IMG/VR virus record: IMGVR_UViG_3300023184_000025
Span: 248,001-312,000 of that record
Length of the DNA stretch: 64,000 nucleotides
Origin: a virus
Strand: one strand, 5' to 3'
The translations under genes and the position numbers were made by a program. Of this stretch, positions 27,073 to 35,497 are shown in pieces; the first letter of the stretch is position 1; the number at the start of each line of letters is the position of its first letter. The notes below the pieces were generated by a model. It made no database searches and had not been told where the DNA came from. It was given only the letters and a program-made list of their open reading frames with translations.

Positions 27073-27321
27073 TTATTTCCCTTGTGTTTTTATCCAGAGT
27101 TCGTAGTAAGGGTCAAATCTCCAGTCCTGCGGCGGATCAAGCGGATCAAACTTCCAGGGATGTGTTTCTGGAGTTTCTGCAGGTATTGGAAATCTTTTTT
27201 GATAGCTAGAAAGAATATAGTCTCGAATCTGCTGATTACTGTATTGATCAGCGTACATTCCATCCACCAAAGGCTCAGGACTTTCAATTGATTTGAAAAA
27301 CCTAAAGATATTTATCCCCAT
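27073..27321 (-). CDS. Small hypothetical protein
   Basis: An 82-residue soluble protein with a Pro/Trp/Tyr-rich C-terminus (HPWKFDPLDPPQDWRFDPYYE). The start is ATG 27321, overlapping the preceding stop by 10 nt; the frame extends upstream only to a TTG. It is packed directly against the antiporter gene. No family recognised. Confidence 0.65.
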   Translation of the reverse strand: MGINIFRFFKSIESPEPLVDGMYADQYSNQQIRDYILSSYQKRFPIPAETPETHPWKFDPLDPPQDWRFDPYYELWIKTQGK

Positions 27322-27641
27322 CTGAGTTTCCAATAAGTTTCGCTTTGCTCGCTGAGTCTGGCTATAATACGATACAAGTGCCCATAACTAGAAATATCTG
27401 CTTGACGAATCCAGTAAGGTTTGTCCACAGCATGTTCCATGATAAACTTACCAGCGTCTGATTCCTGCCACTCATATATAGGTTGTGCCACATACAAATC
27501 AGGATCTTCTACATCGCCCATGCGGATCTCGTGTACACATACATCACGAAACTTTACAGCCCGATCTCTAATGATTTTAACCTGTTCGGGTTGCCATTGC
27601 TTGTATTCTGATTTGTGATCATAGATATCCGACATCGTCAT
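27312..27641 (-). CDS. Small hypothetical protein
   Basis: A 109-residue soluble protein (start ATG 27641, or the second Met at 27635) with several acidic and aromatic stretches (YVAQPIYEWQESDAGKFIM). No motif recognised. It lies between the radical SAM gene at 27660 and the 82-residue gene, in one transcription unit. Confidence 0.68.
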   Translation of the reverse strand: MTMSDIYDHKSEYKQWQPEQVKIIRDRAVKFRDVCVHEIRMGDVEDPDLYVAQPIYEWQESDAGKFIMEHAVDKPYWIRQADISSYGHLYRIIARLSEQSETYWKLRWG

Positions 27642-27659
27642 ATTATAACAAGTTTTTAT

Positions 27660-28856
27660 TTAAAGAGCAATGGCAGTAGCTAGTTCTGGAAAAGTATCTT
27701 TGAAATTTTCATTACGTATGACATCTAATGCTTGACTAATAGATAAAAATTTGTCCCAGGCATTTGAGTCAGCAGGTTGATTTATTACATTGATAATATC
27801 GTTGAATTCGGGATCAGTTTGTAATTTTGCAATGACCTTTTCTTTTATTTTATTGGGCATATTTTTAATAAAAAGATGATCTGGATTAACCAACAAATTC
27901 CAAAAAGGAGATTGTGGTAACAGTTTTGTTATCTCTTGTTTTATTTCTGGCAGACTGAATACATTAAACACATTAACTGTGGTAATACAATCAATAAAAA
28001 ATTTGGTGTTTTTTTCTTTAAAATATTTCTGCCATAGTAAAATATTATCAACAACGTCTTTGTATTTGATCCCATGGCGAATATATTCAAATTGTTTATC
28101 AATGCCGTCGATACTTACACCAATTTCAACTTCATTGAATTCATGTATTCTGGGAACTTTGTCAATGAGATTAACACTACCATTGGTGTTGATATATAAA
28201 TTTAATTGTTTGCTATGTCCATTTTCTGCAATTCGATCTAGTAGACCCAGCACTTTTTTATTGTATAACGGCTCGCCACCAAACAACTCTAGTCTTTTTA
28301 AATTTTTAGATAATTCATATATTTCGTCAAGTTGTTCCGTGCTCCAATTTTTTTCTGATACATTGATTGCATAGTGCCCTGGACCTATTGCCTGAGCTAA
28401 CTTATTGGCATCTTCGACCCAGCGACTACTATCTCCTGGATGGCACACACGACATTTAGCATTGCACACATTGCCATTTTTAATAGTTAGTATTTTAGGA
28501 CCTTTTAGATATTCTTTTTGTGCCAGTCCTTCTATCATTTCTTGTACAATGGTAGAATTATTAATAACAGAATAATCGCTGGTTTTGGTTTGAGAATTGT
28601 ATAATCTCAAACGGAGACTTTGTTTGTTGTTGTCTTCTTCATGCCAACATCGTTGACACATGTCGGGTCGTTGGTTATTCAAAAATTGATGTCTTAATGA
28701 CTCTAGATCTGCACTGGCCCATCGTTGCTGAATGGTACCATAATCTTGTGTCCAAGTGGTGCCACCTAGATACGGACACGGACTAAATGATTTCGTGGGA
28801 TGAGTTGTTAACTGTAAGAAAGGTGCTACACAAAAATTTTGTGGTAAGTTAAACAT
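27660..28856 (-). CDS. Twitch-type radical SAM protein (sixth copy)
   Basis: A 398-residue enzyme starting at ATG 28856 (MFNLPQNFCVAPF), 8 nt inside the end of thyX. The N-terminal CPYLGG and DMCQRCWHEEDN are the twitch cysteines, CNAKCRVC the AdoMet motif, LFGGEPLYNKKV the GGEP motif, and SIDGIDKQFEYIRHG the usual follow-on. It is closest in layout to the proteins at 6739 and 8001 but lies apart from them on the opposite strand beside thyX. Confidence 0.86.
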   Translation of the reverse strand: MFNLPQNFCVAPFLQLTTHPTKSFSPCPYLGGTTWTQDYGTIQQRWASADLESLRHQFLNNQRPDMCQRCWHEEDNNKQSLRLRLYNSQTKTSDYSVINNSTIVQEMIEGLAQKEYLKGPKILTIKNGNVCNAKCRVCHPGDSSRWVEDANKLAQAIGPGHYAINVSEKNWSTEQLDEIYELSKNLKRLELFGGEPLYNKKVLGLLDRIAENGHSKQLNLYINTNGSVNLIDKVPRIHEFNEVEIGVSIDGIDKQFEYIRHGIKYKDVVDNILLWQKYFKEKNTKFFIDCITTVNVFNVFSLPEIKQEITKLLPQSPFWNLLVNPDHLFIKNMPNKIKEKVIAKLQTDPEFNDIINVINQPADSNAWDKFLSISQALDVIRNENFKDTFPELATAIAL

Positions 28857-29526
28857 CTGTGTTGGCAACTAATTCCGCCGCCAATGGGAAGATTGCTGTA
28901 ATGGCTTCAGCACAGGCTCGGGCAACTTCTTGGTGTTCTTTTTGTGTACCGTTGGCACTACGCAATTCAATAAAGTGAATCCATGAACGCAAGGTGCCAT
29001 TCATGTATAGTCTGCTTTCAATCAGGCCTTCGGGCAACACAGCTCGAGCTTGTTCTTTTGCAATGCCTTTTTCTATAGCTTCTGCGTAGGTTTGTTTGAC
29101 AGTTTCAATAATGAATTTTTGTTTAGCATCCCACCAGGCAGTTAGTTCTGCATTATTGATTTCTATGCTGTTCTGTCTATTTTTTACGTCTTGGAGTCTA
29201 GCTTCTCTCGTAACAAAATTGAGATCCTTCGTTGGATCAGCATAGCGTTGACTGAACTCTTGAAAGCTGAAACTTCTGTGTCTAAGGATTTGTCTGGCAA
29301 TATCTCTTGTGGTTGTGATTTCCATGCAGGCTGACACCATTTCGAGTGGACTCCAGTGCTGGTGCTTGACCAAGTATCGGATAAGTTTGTCTGATGTATC
29401 TGTGTTGAGCTGATTGGAGGGATTGCTGACACGGGCGCAATACGCAATGAGTTCCTGCGCATCTGCGATTCCCATATCTGCAAATCTCTCTGTTGGCTGT
29501 GAATAGGATAGTAATTGAACATCCAT
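28849..29526 (-). CDS. thyX: Flavin-dependent thymidylate synthase
   Basis: A 225-residue ThyX. The signature R-H-R-x7-S-x-R is present as RHRSFSFQEFSQRY (residues 82-95), with ISxxSR-like SNPSNQ near the N-terminus and a C-terminal LRSWIHFIELR helix. It makes dTMP from dUMP using FAD and methylene-tetrahydrofolate, a common phage way to supply thymidylate. The dCMP deaminase at 42296 would feed it dUMP. The full family length is present. Confidence 0.95.
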   Translation of the reverse strand: MDVQLLSYSQPTERFADMGIADAQELIAYCARVSNPSNQLNTDTSDKLIRYLVKHQHWSPLEMVSACMEITTTRDIARQILRHRSFSFQEFSQRYADPTKDLNFVTREARLQDVKNRQNSIEINNAELTAWWDAKQKFIIETVKQTYAEAIEKGIAKEQARAVLPEGLIESRLYMNGTLRSWIHFIELRSANGTQKEHQEVARACAEAITAIFPLAAELVANTDV

Positions 29527-29531
29527 GATAT

Positions 29532-29834
29532 TTATAAATTGCCTAATAGTTTATCTGTTTCGGGTTGAAGAATATCAGCCACAGCCTCGATGTCAAGAAT
29601 AAAATCCATGTTAACAATGTCATCTTGGTTTTCTTGAATAAAACGTTCAACAACTACATGAATATCATCAATGTTAAGGCCTTGCTTTTTTAATGCTTGA
29701 AAGTTGATGGTTTTTTGCTTTTTATCAACAAGTTTAAAAACCATTTTCTTAACACACTCAAGAGGAATATGATTTAAATCAACATCATTGATAATCGCCT
29801 CCCACTTTTTTAAAAAGTCCTCACCTCGTTGCAT
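29532..29834 (-). CDS. Small conserved phage-type hypothetical protein
   Basis: A 100-residue, mostly helical acidic protein (LQPETDKLLGNL at the end). Its start overlaps the previous gene's stop by 14 nt. No domain recognised. It lies in the conserved block of small genes between thyX and the DUF2201/VWA gene. Confidence 0.7.
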   Translation of the reverse strand: MQRGEDFLKKWEAIINDVDLNHIPLECVKKMVFKLVDKKQKTINFQALKKQGLNIDDIHVVVERFIQENQDDIVNMDFILDIEAVADILQPETDKLLGNL

Positions 29835-30507
29835 CCGCTACCGCCTTTTTTGTTCTAGTGCGTTTGGTGGTAGTTTTAGTTTGTGGTACTCCTGACATTT
29901 GTGCGGCTTCTGACTTTAATCTGGCACTCTCAGCCAATAAGCCTTGTGCTTCTCTTTCCATGCGATCTGCTTGAGCCAATCGATCCTGGGCAAGCTGTAC
30001 ATCGTCTAGTGCCAGTGCGGCATCAGATCCTGCAACATTTGATCCTCGTTGTAGATTTGATCCTGAACCAACTTCGCGACCAAAGTCGTCTCGACGATTT
30101 ACTTTTCCGGTCATTCCACGATTTTTGTCAAGGTCAGCCATTTCACGAATAGCACTTTCTCCCAACCTCATCTTACGAATGATGCCATTCATTTCTTCAA
30201 GATTGACATGGCTAGATGCACTAGCAGTAACAGTGACCTGTTTTGCCTGCACCTTTTTAATCATGCCTTCTGCATGTAAAGTTTGTAGCATGGGACGACC
30301 ATCAGAAAACAATGTACGGAATAATGCATCCCCGAGATTTTCTGCTGACTGACCCTCCGGTGACTCTAATGTACGCATGATAGAATCATGTAAATGTACT
30401 GCCAGGGTGTCTGGGTAGACAACCAACGCCATGTGCTCTTCACCGGGCACTTCTCTAAAAACAATAGCAACCTTGCGATCACCGTGTTTACCAATATGTT
30501 TAATCAT
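29821..30507 (-). CDS. Hypothetical protein with coiled-coil C-terminus
   Basis: A 228-residue protein. The start is set at ATG 30507 (MIKHIGKHGDRK), 7 nt after a strong AAGGAG; an ATG at 30513 is too close to that site. The N-terminal half (VAIVFREVPGEEHMALVVY) looks globular; residues ~165-210 (AQDRLAQADRMEREAQ) are a predicted coiled coil, and the tail is Lys/Thr-rich. No family known to me, though the layout recalls conserved genes of T4-like cyanophages. Confidence 0.72.
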   Translation of the reverse strand: MIKHIGKHGDRKVAIVFREVPGEEHMALVVYPDTLAVHLHDSIMRTLESPEGQSAENLGDALFRTLFSDGRPMLQTLHAEGMIKKVQAKQVTVTASASSHVNLEEMNGIIRKMRLGESAIREMADLDKNRGMTGKVNRRDDFGREVGSGSNLQRGSNVAGSDAALALDDVQLAQDRLAQADRMEREAQGLLAESARLKSEAAQMSGVPQTKTTTKRTRTKKAVADATR

Positions 30508-30509
30508 AT

Positions 30510-30716
30510 TCATTCTCCTTTGTTGTTTTCTTCTTCGGCAATTGATGCCTCTGCACGTGATATAACTGAGTTTACAAAAATAGCAAGTTTGTCATATACG
30601 TCACCAATTGATTTCATCTCGTCGGCTCTAAAAGCGCCGCGACTACAAGCCAAATCTATGATGTTCTTAATCACAATAAGATCTGTGATTTTAATTTGAT
30701 TGTCGGTATCATCCAT
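30510..30716 (-). CDS. Small hypothetical protein
   Basis: A 68-residue helical acidic protein with GAFRADEMKSIGDVYDKL in its centre. Its stop meets the RBS of the next gene, indicating an operon. No known domain; it resembles small conserved myovirus proteins. Confidence 0.7.
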   Translation of the reverse strand: MDDTDNQIKITDLIVIKNIIDLACSRGAFRADEMKSIGDVYDKLAIFVNSVISRAEASIAEEENNKGE

Positions 30717-30732
30717 ACTGATATTTACTGAA

Positions 30733-30766
30733 TAAAAAACCCGGAAGAATAAAATCCTCCGGGTTT
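30733..30766 (-). terminator. Intrinsic terminator after the DUF2201/VWA gene
   Basis: Read on the - strand, a 9-bp stem AAACCCGGA/TCCGGGTTT with further pairing toward the loop, followed by a T-rich tract. It lies 20 nt after the VWA stop codon and closes that transcript. Confidence 0.8.
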
Positions 30767-30785
30767 ATTACGAGTTTTGGACAAA

Positions 30786-32078
30786 TTAGTCTTGGTCGCC
30801 TTCGCCGTACAATGCCCAAACACCAAATGGTGGATCAGGATTACGGTCACCGTGTATGATCCACAGCGTATCACAGTAGTTGGGATCACCCCAGCTACCA
30901 AACGGATAGCCGTCTGTGAATACCACAAGCTTTTTAGGCTCAATCTCGGCACCCTTGAGGTACTTGAAAATAGCATCAAAGTCTGTGCCACCGCCACCTT
31001 GGATGTCGTATTCAGTAATGTCTTCTAGATTATCGCTGTCATACTGCTGTGGATTGTATGTTTCTGTGTCAAATGTAAACACATGAATACGATACGAGTC
31101 AAACGATTCCATGATACCCTGTATCTCGCTCAGGAAGTCTTTGCATTGTTCAGGGCTAATTGAACCTGACGTGTCAATGGCCACAGCAATGTCAATGGCG
31201 TCATTGGTCTTCATTCCAGGCATCACAGCATCCATATCCCAACCTTTGCGGCTGGTACGCATCCAGGAGTAGTCACTTTTAATAGTGCTCTCTAATTGCA
31301 TACGAAGCATCTCACGCCAGTCCATCTGTGGCTCTGTTAATTCTTGAAGCATACGCTTGACACCTGCGGGTAAATTACCAGCATCGCAGGTTTGTGCGGC
31401 ACTTAAAACAGCAGACTTGATCTCGTCACGAATACGATCTTTTTCTTCTTGCGAAAGTTTTGGTCGTCCTTTGCCTTCTTTGTCGCCATCACCATCACTA
31501 TCACCACTGCCGTCACTCTCATCATCACCATCCATGTGCTCGTCGAGCATTTTGTCAATAAGCTGATCTATATTAAGTTTTTCTGCGTTTTCGTACAAGA
31601 TATCATAGATCTCTTCTGAGCTTTTACCTTCGTATTTTTGATCATACAAACATGGTACGCTGGTGATGAATTCACCTACTTTGTGTTTCTTTAAATCTGC
31701 GTTAACACAATAATCGTTTGCAATATTCCAAAGTTGATGGTCGCGGTTGCCTTTGCGACCAAAGTGATCGTAGACACAATGTAGTACTTCGTGTCCAAAC
31801 AAAAACTCAATTTCTTTGGGTTTAAGCAGTTTAATAAAACGGGTATTGTAATAGAAGTTGCGGCCATCTGTAGCGGCAGTACTGCACCATTCATCTGCGT
31901 TTACTAGTTTTAACCGAGTTGCTAGGTTGCCAAAGAAGCTGGTCCGGAGCAACATGCCAACTCTTGCAGTAACAAGTAATTCACGAACTTCTCTGTCCAA
32001 TTTAGGATCTGTTGGACCAATTAGATTTTTAAACTTTTTAGAAAGTTCTTTTTTGTTTTCGGTAGTTGCGGTACTCAT
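30786..32078 (-). CDS. DUF2201-type protein: metallopeptidase-like domain plus VWA domain
   Basis: A 430-residue protein. The N-terminal domain carries the zinc-site-like HEVLH (96-100) in LFGHEVLHCVYDHFGRKG. An acidic linker (181-202, Asp/Gly-rich) follows. The C-terminal von Willebrand A-like domain has the MIDAS motif DTSGS (302-306) and GGGGTDF. This is the DUF2201 architecture often paired with a MoxR ATPase, here found at 32792. Such pairs are thought to remodel or assemble protein complexes, and in phages their role is unknown. A strong promoter (32105-32133) and an RBS precede it. Confidence 0.88.
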   Translation of the reverse strand: MSTATTENKKELSKKFKNLIGPTDPKLDREVRELLVTARVGMLLRTSFFGNLATRLKLVNADEWCSTAATDGRNFYYNTRFIKLLKPKEIEFLFGHEVLHCVYDHFGRKGNRDHQLWNIANDYCVNADLKKHKVGEFITSVPCLYDQKYEGKSSEEIYDILYENAEKLNIDQLIDKMLDEHMDGDDESDGSGDSDGDGDKEGKGRPKLSQEEKDRIRDEIKSAVLSAAQTCDAGNLPAGVKRMLQELTEPQMDWREMLRMQLESTIKSDYSWMRTSRKGWDMDAVMPGMKTNDAIDIAVAIDTSGSISPEQCKDFLSEIQGIMESFDSYRIHVFTFDTETYNPQQYDSDNLEDITEYDIQGGGGTDFDAIFKYLKGAEIEPKKLVVFTDGYPFGSWGDPNYCDTLWIIHGDRNPDPPFGVWALYGEGDQD

Positions 32079-32104
32079 TTAGGCTCCTTGTTTAACTATA
32101 CTGT

Positions 32105-32133
32105 ATTATAGCAATTATTGATTTATTGGTCAA
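32105..32133 (-). promoter_or_regulatory. Sigma70-type promoter for the DUF2201/VWA gene
   Basis: TTGACC (-35), 17-bp spacer, TGC-TATAAT (extended -10). The predicted start lies about 20 nt before the RBS and ATG at 32078. Confidence 0.85.
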
Positions 32134-32143
32134 CTACAGATTG

Positions 32144-32515
32144 CTACTTGTCATTTGTATGTGCCAGTTGAAAATAGGCCAGTTCTTTGTCTGTGGCCAG
32201 GTAAATTCTGAGATCATTGTAGCAATTGGTCCAGGACCAATGTGGGTTGCATTCAGATGGTAGATCTTTGAAACCTGGTTTAATCCAACCACCCTTGGCT
32301 GCCATCATTGGTACTTTGGTTACTAACCAACTGTGAATCTCTTCATATTGCCTAACTTCGGCACTCCAGCCATAGGCCTTAGTTAGAAATTGCAATGCTT
32401 GATTGTAGGCCAGCGGCCCTTCTCCGTTGCTCATGCGTTGACTAAATCCAACGTAGTATTCAAACCAACTACGGTATCTATAGCGGCCGTCTAATTTGTA
32501 TGTATTGTATTTCAT
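32144..32515 (-). CDS. Hypothetical protein
   Basis: A 123-residue soluble protein rich in aromatics (YKLDGRYRYRSWFEYYVGF at the N-terminus). Its ATG overlaps the previous stop by 4 nt. No motif recognised; probably translated with the 78-residue gene upstream. Confidence 0.68.
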   Translation of the reverse strand: MKYNTYKLDGRYRYRSWFEYYVGFSQRMSNGEGPLAYNQALQFLTKAYGWSAEVRQYEEIHSWLVTKVPMMAAKGGWIKPGFKDLPSECNPHWSWTNCYNDLRIYLATDKELAYFQLAHTNDK

Positions 32516-32748
32516 CTTAGATATTTAAGGCCAAATAAAGTAGCATCGTATGGATCTTTAAAAATAAAATCCACAGTCCAGGTATTAATCAGAGCGTCTA
32601 GATCTAGTACAGGGCTTTGGTAGTACCAACGACTTTTATCTCTGCCAAAATCTTGATAGACTTTTCTCAAAAAAGTCTGGACTTGGTTATGACTGTACGG
32701 ATCAAAACTAATCCGTACAGTAGCATAAGAGGGAGTCCGTTCATGCAT
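32512..32748 (-). CDS. Small hypothetical protein under a start-sequestering hairpin
   Basis: A 78-residue protein with no known domain (FLRKVYQDFGRDKSRWYYQ). Its RBS and ATG lie in the loop of a 12-bp inverted repeat (32732-32785), and a second perfect 10-bp hairpin (32693-32720) covers codons ~10-19. Both are on the transcript that also carries the MoxR gene upstream, so translation may be damped or switchable. Confidence 0.65.
   Translation of the reverse strand: MHERTPSYATVRISFDPYSHNQVQTFLRKVYQDFGRDKSRWYYQSPVLDLDALINTWTVDFIFKDPYDATLFGLKYLR
32693..32720 (-). promoter_or_regulatory. Perfect 10-bp hairpin inside the 78-residue gene
   Basis: CTGTACGGAT and ATCCGTACAG pair with an 8-nt loop. 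It lies within codons near the start of the 78-residue gene; possible translational or RNA-stability element. Confidence 0.5.
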
Positions 32749-32785
32749 AGCCCTATGCCCTCATCCAAGAAGTTGAACGGACTCC
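32732..32785 (-). promoter_or_regulatory. 12-bp inverted repeat enclosing an RBS and start codon
   Basis: Arms GGAGTCCGTTCA and TGAACGGACTCC match perfectly. The 30-nt loop holds the presumed Shine-Dalgarno GAGGG and the ATG at 32748, plus a small GCATAG/CTATGC palindrome. It begins 7 nt after the MoxR stop; could act as an operator-like RNA switch or an RNase site. Confidence 0.6.
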
Positions 32786-32791
32786 AAACAC

Positions 32792-33892
32792 TTAGCCGTT
32801 AGCCTGCAAGATGTACTTGCCGTAACGTTGATGAAACTCGTCAAAGTTCTTGAGTTTGGTAGGCATGAACGGCAAGTTGTATGTGGTAAGCGCAATACGA
32901 GCACCCATAACAACTAACTCGGTTTCAAAGTTCTTCATCATGTAACCGATAAAGTTATCTGCCATCTCGTGGAACTTCTTGTCATCAACTTTGGCCTCAA
33001 CAGCATCTTTAAGTTCGTAGCACATTGACACTACCAACGAATACATGGCACTTACTTCTTTGACTTTTAGTTCTGTCTCTTTACCACGCAAGATATCTTC
33101 CGGCTTGGGCAGTTTACTAGCAATCTTACGATGAGCCATAAACTTAACAGCAAGTCCTTCACCGACAGAACCTGCAATTAAGTCTGTAAGTGTGGTGTCG
33201 TCTGTGTCCTCGTCTGCCAACAGTTCGCTAACAAAGGTCCACGAACGTGGTGTAGCAAAGGCACGGCTGGAGCTCTTGGCATCAAAGTCGTACAAGTCTT
33301 GTTTGGCAAATGTAATGTAGCCAACAACGTCTTTGTGAATCTGATTGCGAACAGCCCAGTCTTGCCAGCTTGAAAAGTCCACACGCATCTCCACGTGAAC
33401 AAAACGGTTCGCTAATGGAGTAGGCATACGATATGTAACACCTTTGTCGCTTTCACGATTACCTGCGGCAATCATTACAACATTGTCGGGCAATTTATAT
33501 TTGCCAATGCGACGATTCAAAACAAGTTGGTAAGCCGCGGCCTGTACAGCAGGAGCCGCTGAATTCATTTCATCCATGAACAAAACTACAACTGGATACT
33601 TACTGGCCAACTCTTCATCAGGCAAGTCGATGGGAGGTGCCCAATCCATCTTACCAAGTTCTTTGTTATAGAACGGAATACCTCGAATATCTGTAGGATC
33701 CATTTGACCCAAACGAAGGTCGATCATAAAGCCGCCGAGATCTTGGGTAATCTCTGCAACAACGTCGGACTTGCCAATGCCGGGGGGACCCCACAAGAAC
33801 AAGGGACGTTTTTTAGCAAAACATTTTTTAATTGCACGACGAGCACCTTCTGAGGTAACTGTACGGTGATCTGATGCTGATACTTTTGGCAT
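32792..33892 (-). CDS. MoxR-type AAA+ ATPase
   Basis: A 366-residue ATPase: Walker A GPPGIGKS (35-42), Walker B VVLFMDEMN (~103-111), sensor segment MIAAGNRESDKGV and an arginine-finger-like PLANRFVHVEM. Members act with VWA proteins as chaperone-like complexes; the partner here is the DUF2201/VWA protein immediately downstream in the same direction. Promoter at 33929-33957. Confidence 0.88.
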   Translation of the reverse strand: MPKVSASDHRTVTSEGARRAIKKCFAKKRPLFLWGPPGIGKSDVVAEITQDLGGFMIDLRLGQMDPTDIRGIPFYNKELGKMDWAPPIDLPDEELASKYPVVVLFMDEMNSAAPAVQAAAYQLVLNRRIGKYKLPDNVVMIAAGNRESDKGVTYRMPTPLANRFVHVEMRVDFSSWQDWAVRNQIHKDVVGYITFAKQDLYDFDAKSSSRAFATPRSWTFVSELLADEDTDDTTLTDLIAGSVGEGLAVKFMAHRKIASKLPKPEDILRGKETELKVKEVSAMYSLVVSMCYELKDAVEAKVDDKKFHEMADNFIGYMMKNFETELVVMGARIALTTYNLPFMPTKLKNFDEFHQRYGKYILQANG

Positions 33893-33928
33893 AGGGCTAT
33901 TTCTTTCTTAAGTTGTTACAATACTAAT

Positions 33929-33957
33929 ATTATACAAAAATCTGTTTTACTGGTCAA
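33929..33957 (-). promoter_or_regulatory. Sigma70-type promoter for the MoxR gene
   Basis: TTGACC, 17-bp spacer, TATAAT. The -35 overlaps the stop of the upstream 143-residue gene. Confidence 0.82.
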
Positions 33958-34385
33958 CTGTTTTCTGCAAGTTCTTCTTCTTCATTGTCCCAGTCTGAGT
34001 CACTAGAGGTTTCAATTTCTATATGACCAAACTTGAGCAACCCGGCCTCTGCAGAAACTTCAAACGGGTATTCAAATTCAACGAATGCACCAAGTTCCTG
34101 CAAAAATTCTTCAGAGTATTCTTTGTCACGGATGTCTTCAACACGTATGCAACCAATACTGCCCGAATCCACCGAGTGGCTAGTTCTCATGTTGGAGCCG
34201 TAAGTACCGTCACCGTATGCAGTACCAAAGCTGGCAAAGCGCCGACCATCTTTGAGTGTAAACTCACCTTCTACACCGCGACCAAGTGCGCCAGGCGGAA
34301 AGAACAAACCAACACATTCTCCCCAGGCATCGTGCATGACATAGCACAGATCACCAACATAGTATTTTCCTGCGGGCATTGTCAT
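33954..34385 (-). CDS. Conserved hypothetical protein
   Basis: A 143-residue acidic protein with AGKYYVGDLCYVMHDAW near the start and a glycine-rich FGTAYGDGTYG. Similar N-termini occur in uncharacterised phage and plasmid proteins of this size. No catalytic motif. It is probably co-transcribed with the two small genes upstream. Confidence 0.72.
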   Translation of the reverse strand: MTMPAGKYYVGDLCYVMHDAWGECVGLFFPPGALGRGVEGEFTLKDGRRFASFGTAYGDGTYGSNMRTSHSVDSGSIGCIRVEDIRDKEYSEEFLQELGAFVEFEYPFEVSAEAGLLKFGHIEIETSSDSDWDNEEEELAENS

Positions 34386-34394
34386 ACTAATTCC

Positions 34395-34562
34395 TTAAGA
34401 GTTAACAGTTTGATACGGGCTAAGATCTTCGTCACTGTCTGTGTCAGAAGCTTCATAAACCCAAGTAATCGGCACTTCCAAAATCCTTGCCACAGTCACA
34501 GGCAAATAGCCTTCTTCGAGCAAGTCGTTGATCTCAATTGATAAGTCTGCCATTCTGCTCAT
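34395..34562 (-). CDS. 55-residue protein with helix-turn-helix-like segment
   Basis: A small gene lying 9 nt upstream of the 143-residue gene and 3 nt after the 76-residue gene. INDLLEEGYLPVTVARILE followed by VPITWVYEA looks like a recognition-helix arrangement found in small DNA-binding proteins. An acidic tail follows. A possible regulator, but the fold is inferred by eye. Confidence 0.6.
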   Translation of the reverse strand: MSRMADLSIEINDLLEEGYLPVTVARILEVPITWVYEASDTDSDEDLSPYQTVNS

Positions 34563-34565
34563 AGT

Positions 34566-34796
34566 TTAACCCCAGTCCTTTTTGTCACCATATTGTTCGT
34601 TCCAGTCGTAACCGGCATTGTATTCTGCAATTTCTTCATCTGACATAGCAGTGACCTTGTCACCGTTGTATGTTCCTTCGGGGAACCAGTGAGGATTACG
34701 GTCACGATGATAGTAAGAATCGGCACTACCACGATCGTACAAGGATCCGTGACGTTGACGATCAAACTGTGGTAGCATCTCAAGTGTAACTGTCAT
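34566..34796 (-). CDS. Small conserved hypothetical protein
   Basis: A 76-residue protein with YDRGSADSYYHRDRNPHW, EGTYNGDKV and EEIAEYNAGYDW, a pattern seen in small proteins of phages and plasmids. It has an AAAGGAG RBS and a strong promoter upstream (34821-34849). Function unknown. Confidence 0.75.
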   Translation of the reverse strand: MTVTLEMLPQFDRQRHGSLYDRGSADSYYHRDRNPHWFPEGTYNGDKVTAMSDEEIAEYNAGYDWNEQYGDKKDWG

Positions 34797-34820
34797 TTTT
34801 TACTCCTTTACTATACCTAT

Positions 34821-34849
34821 ATTATAGTAGAATTGGAATTATTGGTCAA
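34821..34849 (-). promoter_or_regulatory. Sigma70-type promoter
   Basis: TTGACC, 17-bp spacer, TATAAT; drives the 76-, 55- and 143-residue genes. Its -35 overlaps the stop of the 59-residue gene. Confidence 0.85.
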
Positions 34850-35018
34850 GTGGTACAAACAACTTGGTGCCTTCGCCCATGACAACCTTGTATGCTTCTA
34901 TAGTGGACTGAGGCTGTGCCAAGGGATTTTTTTGGATAAATTGCAGGGTTTCCAAAAAGCCCATGCCCAAAAACTCTGACTCTTTTTTTATAACTTTGAT
35001 TGCTGTACGTATTTGCAT
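34839..35018 (-). CDS. 59-residue hypothetical protein
   Basis: Small gene with an AAAAAGGAG RBS and its own promoter at 35048-35076. The protein begins MQIRTAIKVIKKESEFLG and has LETLQFIQKNP. No family recognised. The regular promoter-RBS-gene organisation matches its neighbours. Confidence 0.7.
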   Translation of the reverse strand: MQIRTAIKVIKKESEFLGMGFLETLQFIQKNPLAQPQSTIEAYKVVMGEGTKLFVPLDQ

Positions 35019-35047
35019 ACTGGCTCCTTTTTGTTAAACTATGCTAT

Positions 35048-35076
35048 ATTATAGCAAATTGGGAAATACCGGTCAA
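35048..35076 (-). promoter_or_regulatory. Sigma70-type promoter
   Basis: TTGACC, 17-bp spacer, TGC-TATAAT; drives the 59-residue gene. Confidence 0.85.
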
Positions 35077-35082
35077 CCAAAA

Positions 35083-35466
35083 TTAAACCCAGCTGTCCAC
35101 CATCAAGACGGGCTTCTTAAGCACTCGTTTTACAAAGTCCTCGGGCTCGTCATCTGCACGTACCAGCACAAAGCCCATGCTCTCTACCAAGTCCACCTCG
35201 CATACTTGCAGGTCCACTGCGGCGGCCTCAAAGGCAATGTTCATCTTGGTCAGGGCATACTTGACGCCTGCTTGGAATGCCTCGTACTCGTTTGCACCCG
35301 TTTCATCAAAGTCAAACTCTGTTTCCATAATGTGCGCAAACTCTTGTCCATCTGCCACAATGAACTTGTTTATCTTCTTCCAGTTGCTCTGCTTCTCACT
35401 GTCAAAGTGGTCACAGCATTCGTTAATGTCAAAACTAGCAAAGTTGTCATAGTTTACTGTAGTCAT
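35083..35466 (-). CDS. Hypothetical protein
   Basis: A 127-residue acidic protein (EFDFDETGANEYEAFQAG, VRADDEPEDFV). No recognised fold. RBS AAAAGGGAG and a promoter at 35498-35526. Confidence 0.72.
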   Translation of the reverse strand: MTTVNYDNFASFDINECCDHFDSEKQSNWKKINKFIVADGQEFAHIMETEFDFDETGANEYEAFQAGVKYALTKMNIAFEAAAVDLQVCEVDLVESMGFVLVRADDEPEDFVKRVLKKPVLMVDSWV

Positions 35467-35497
35467 TTCTCGCTCCCTTTTGTGTTAACATGTGTAT

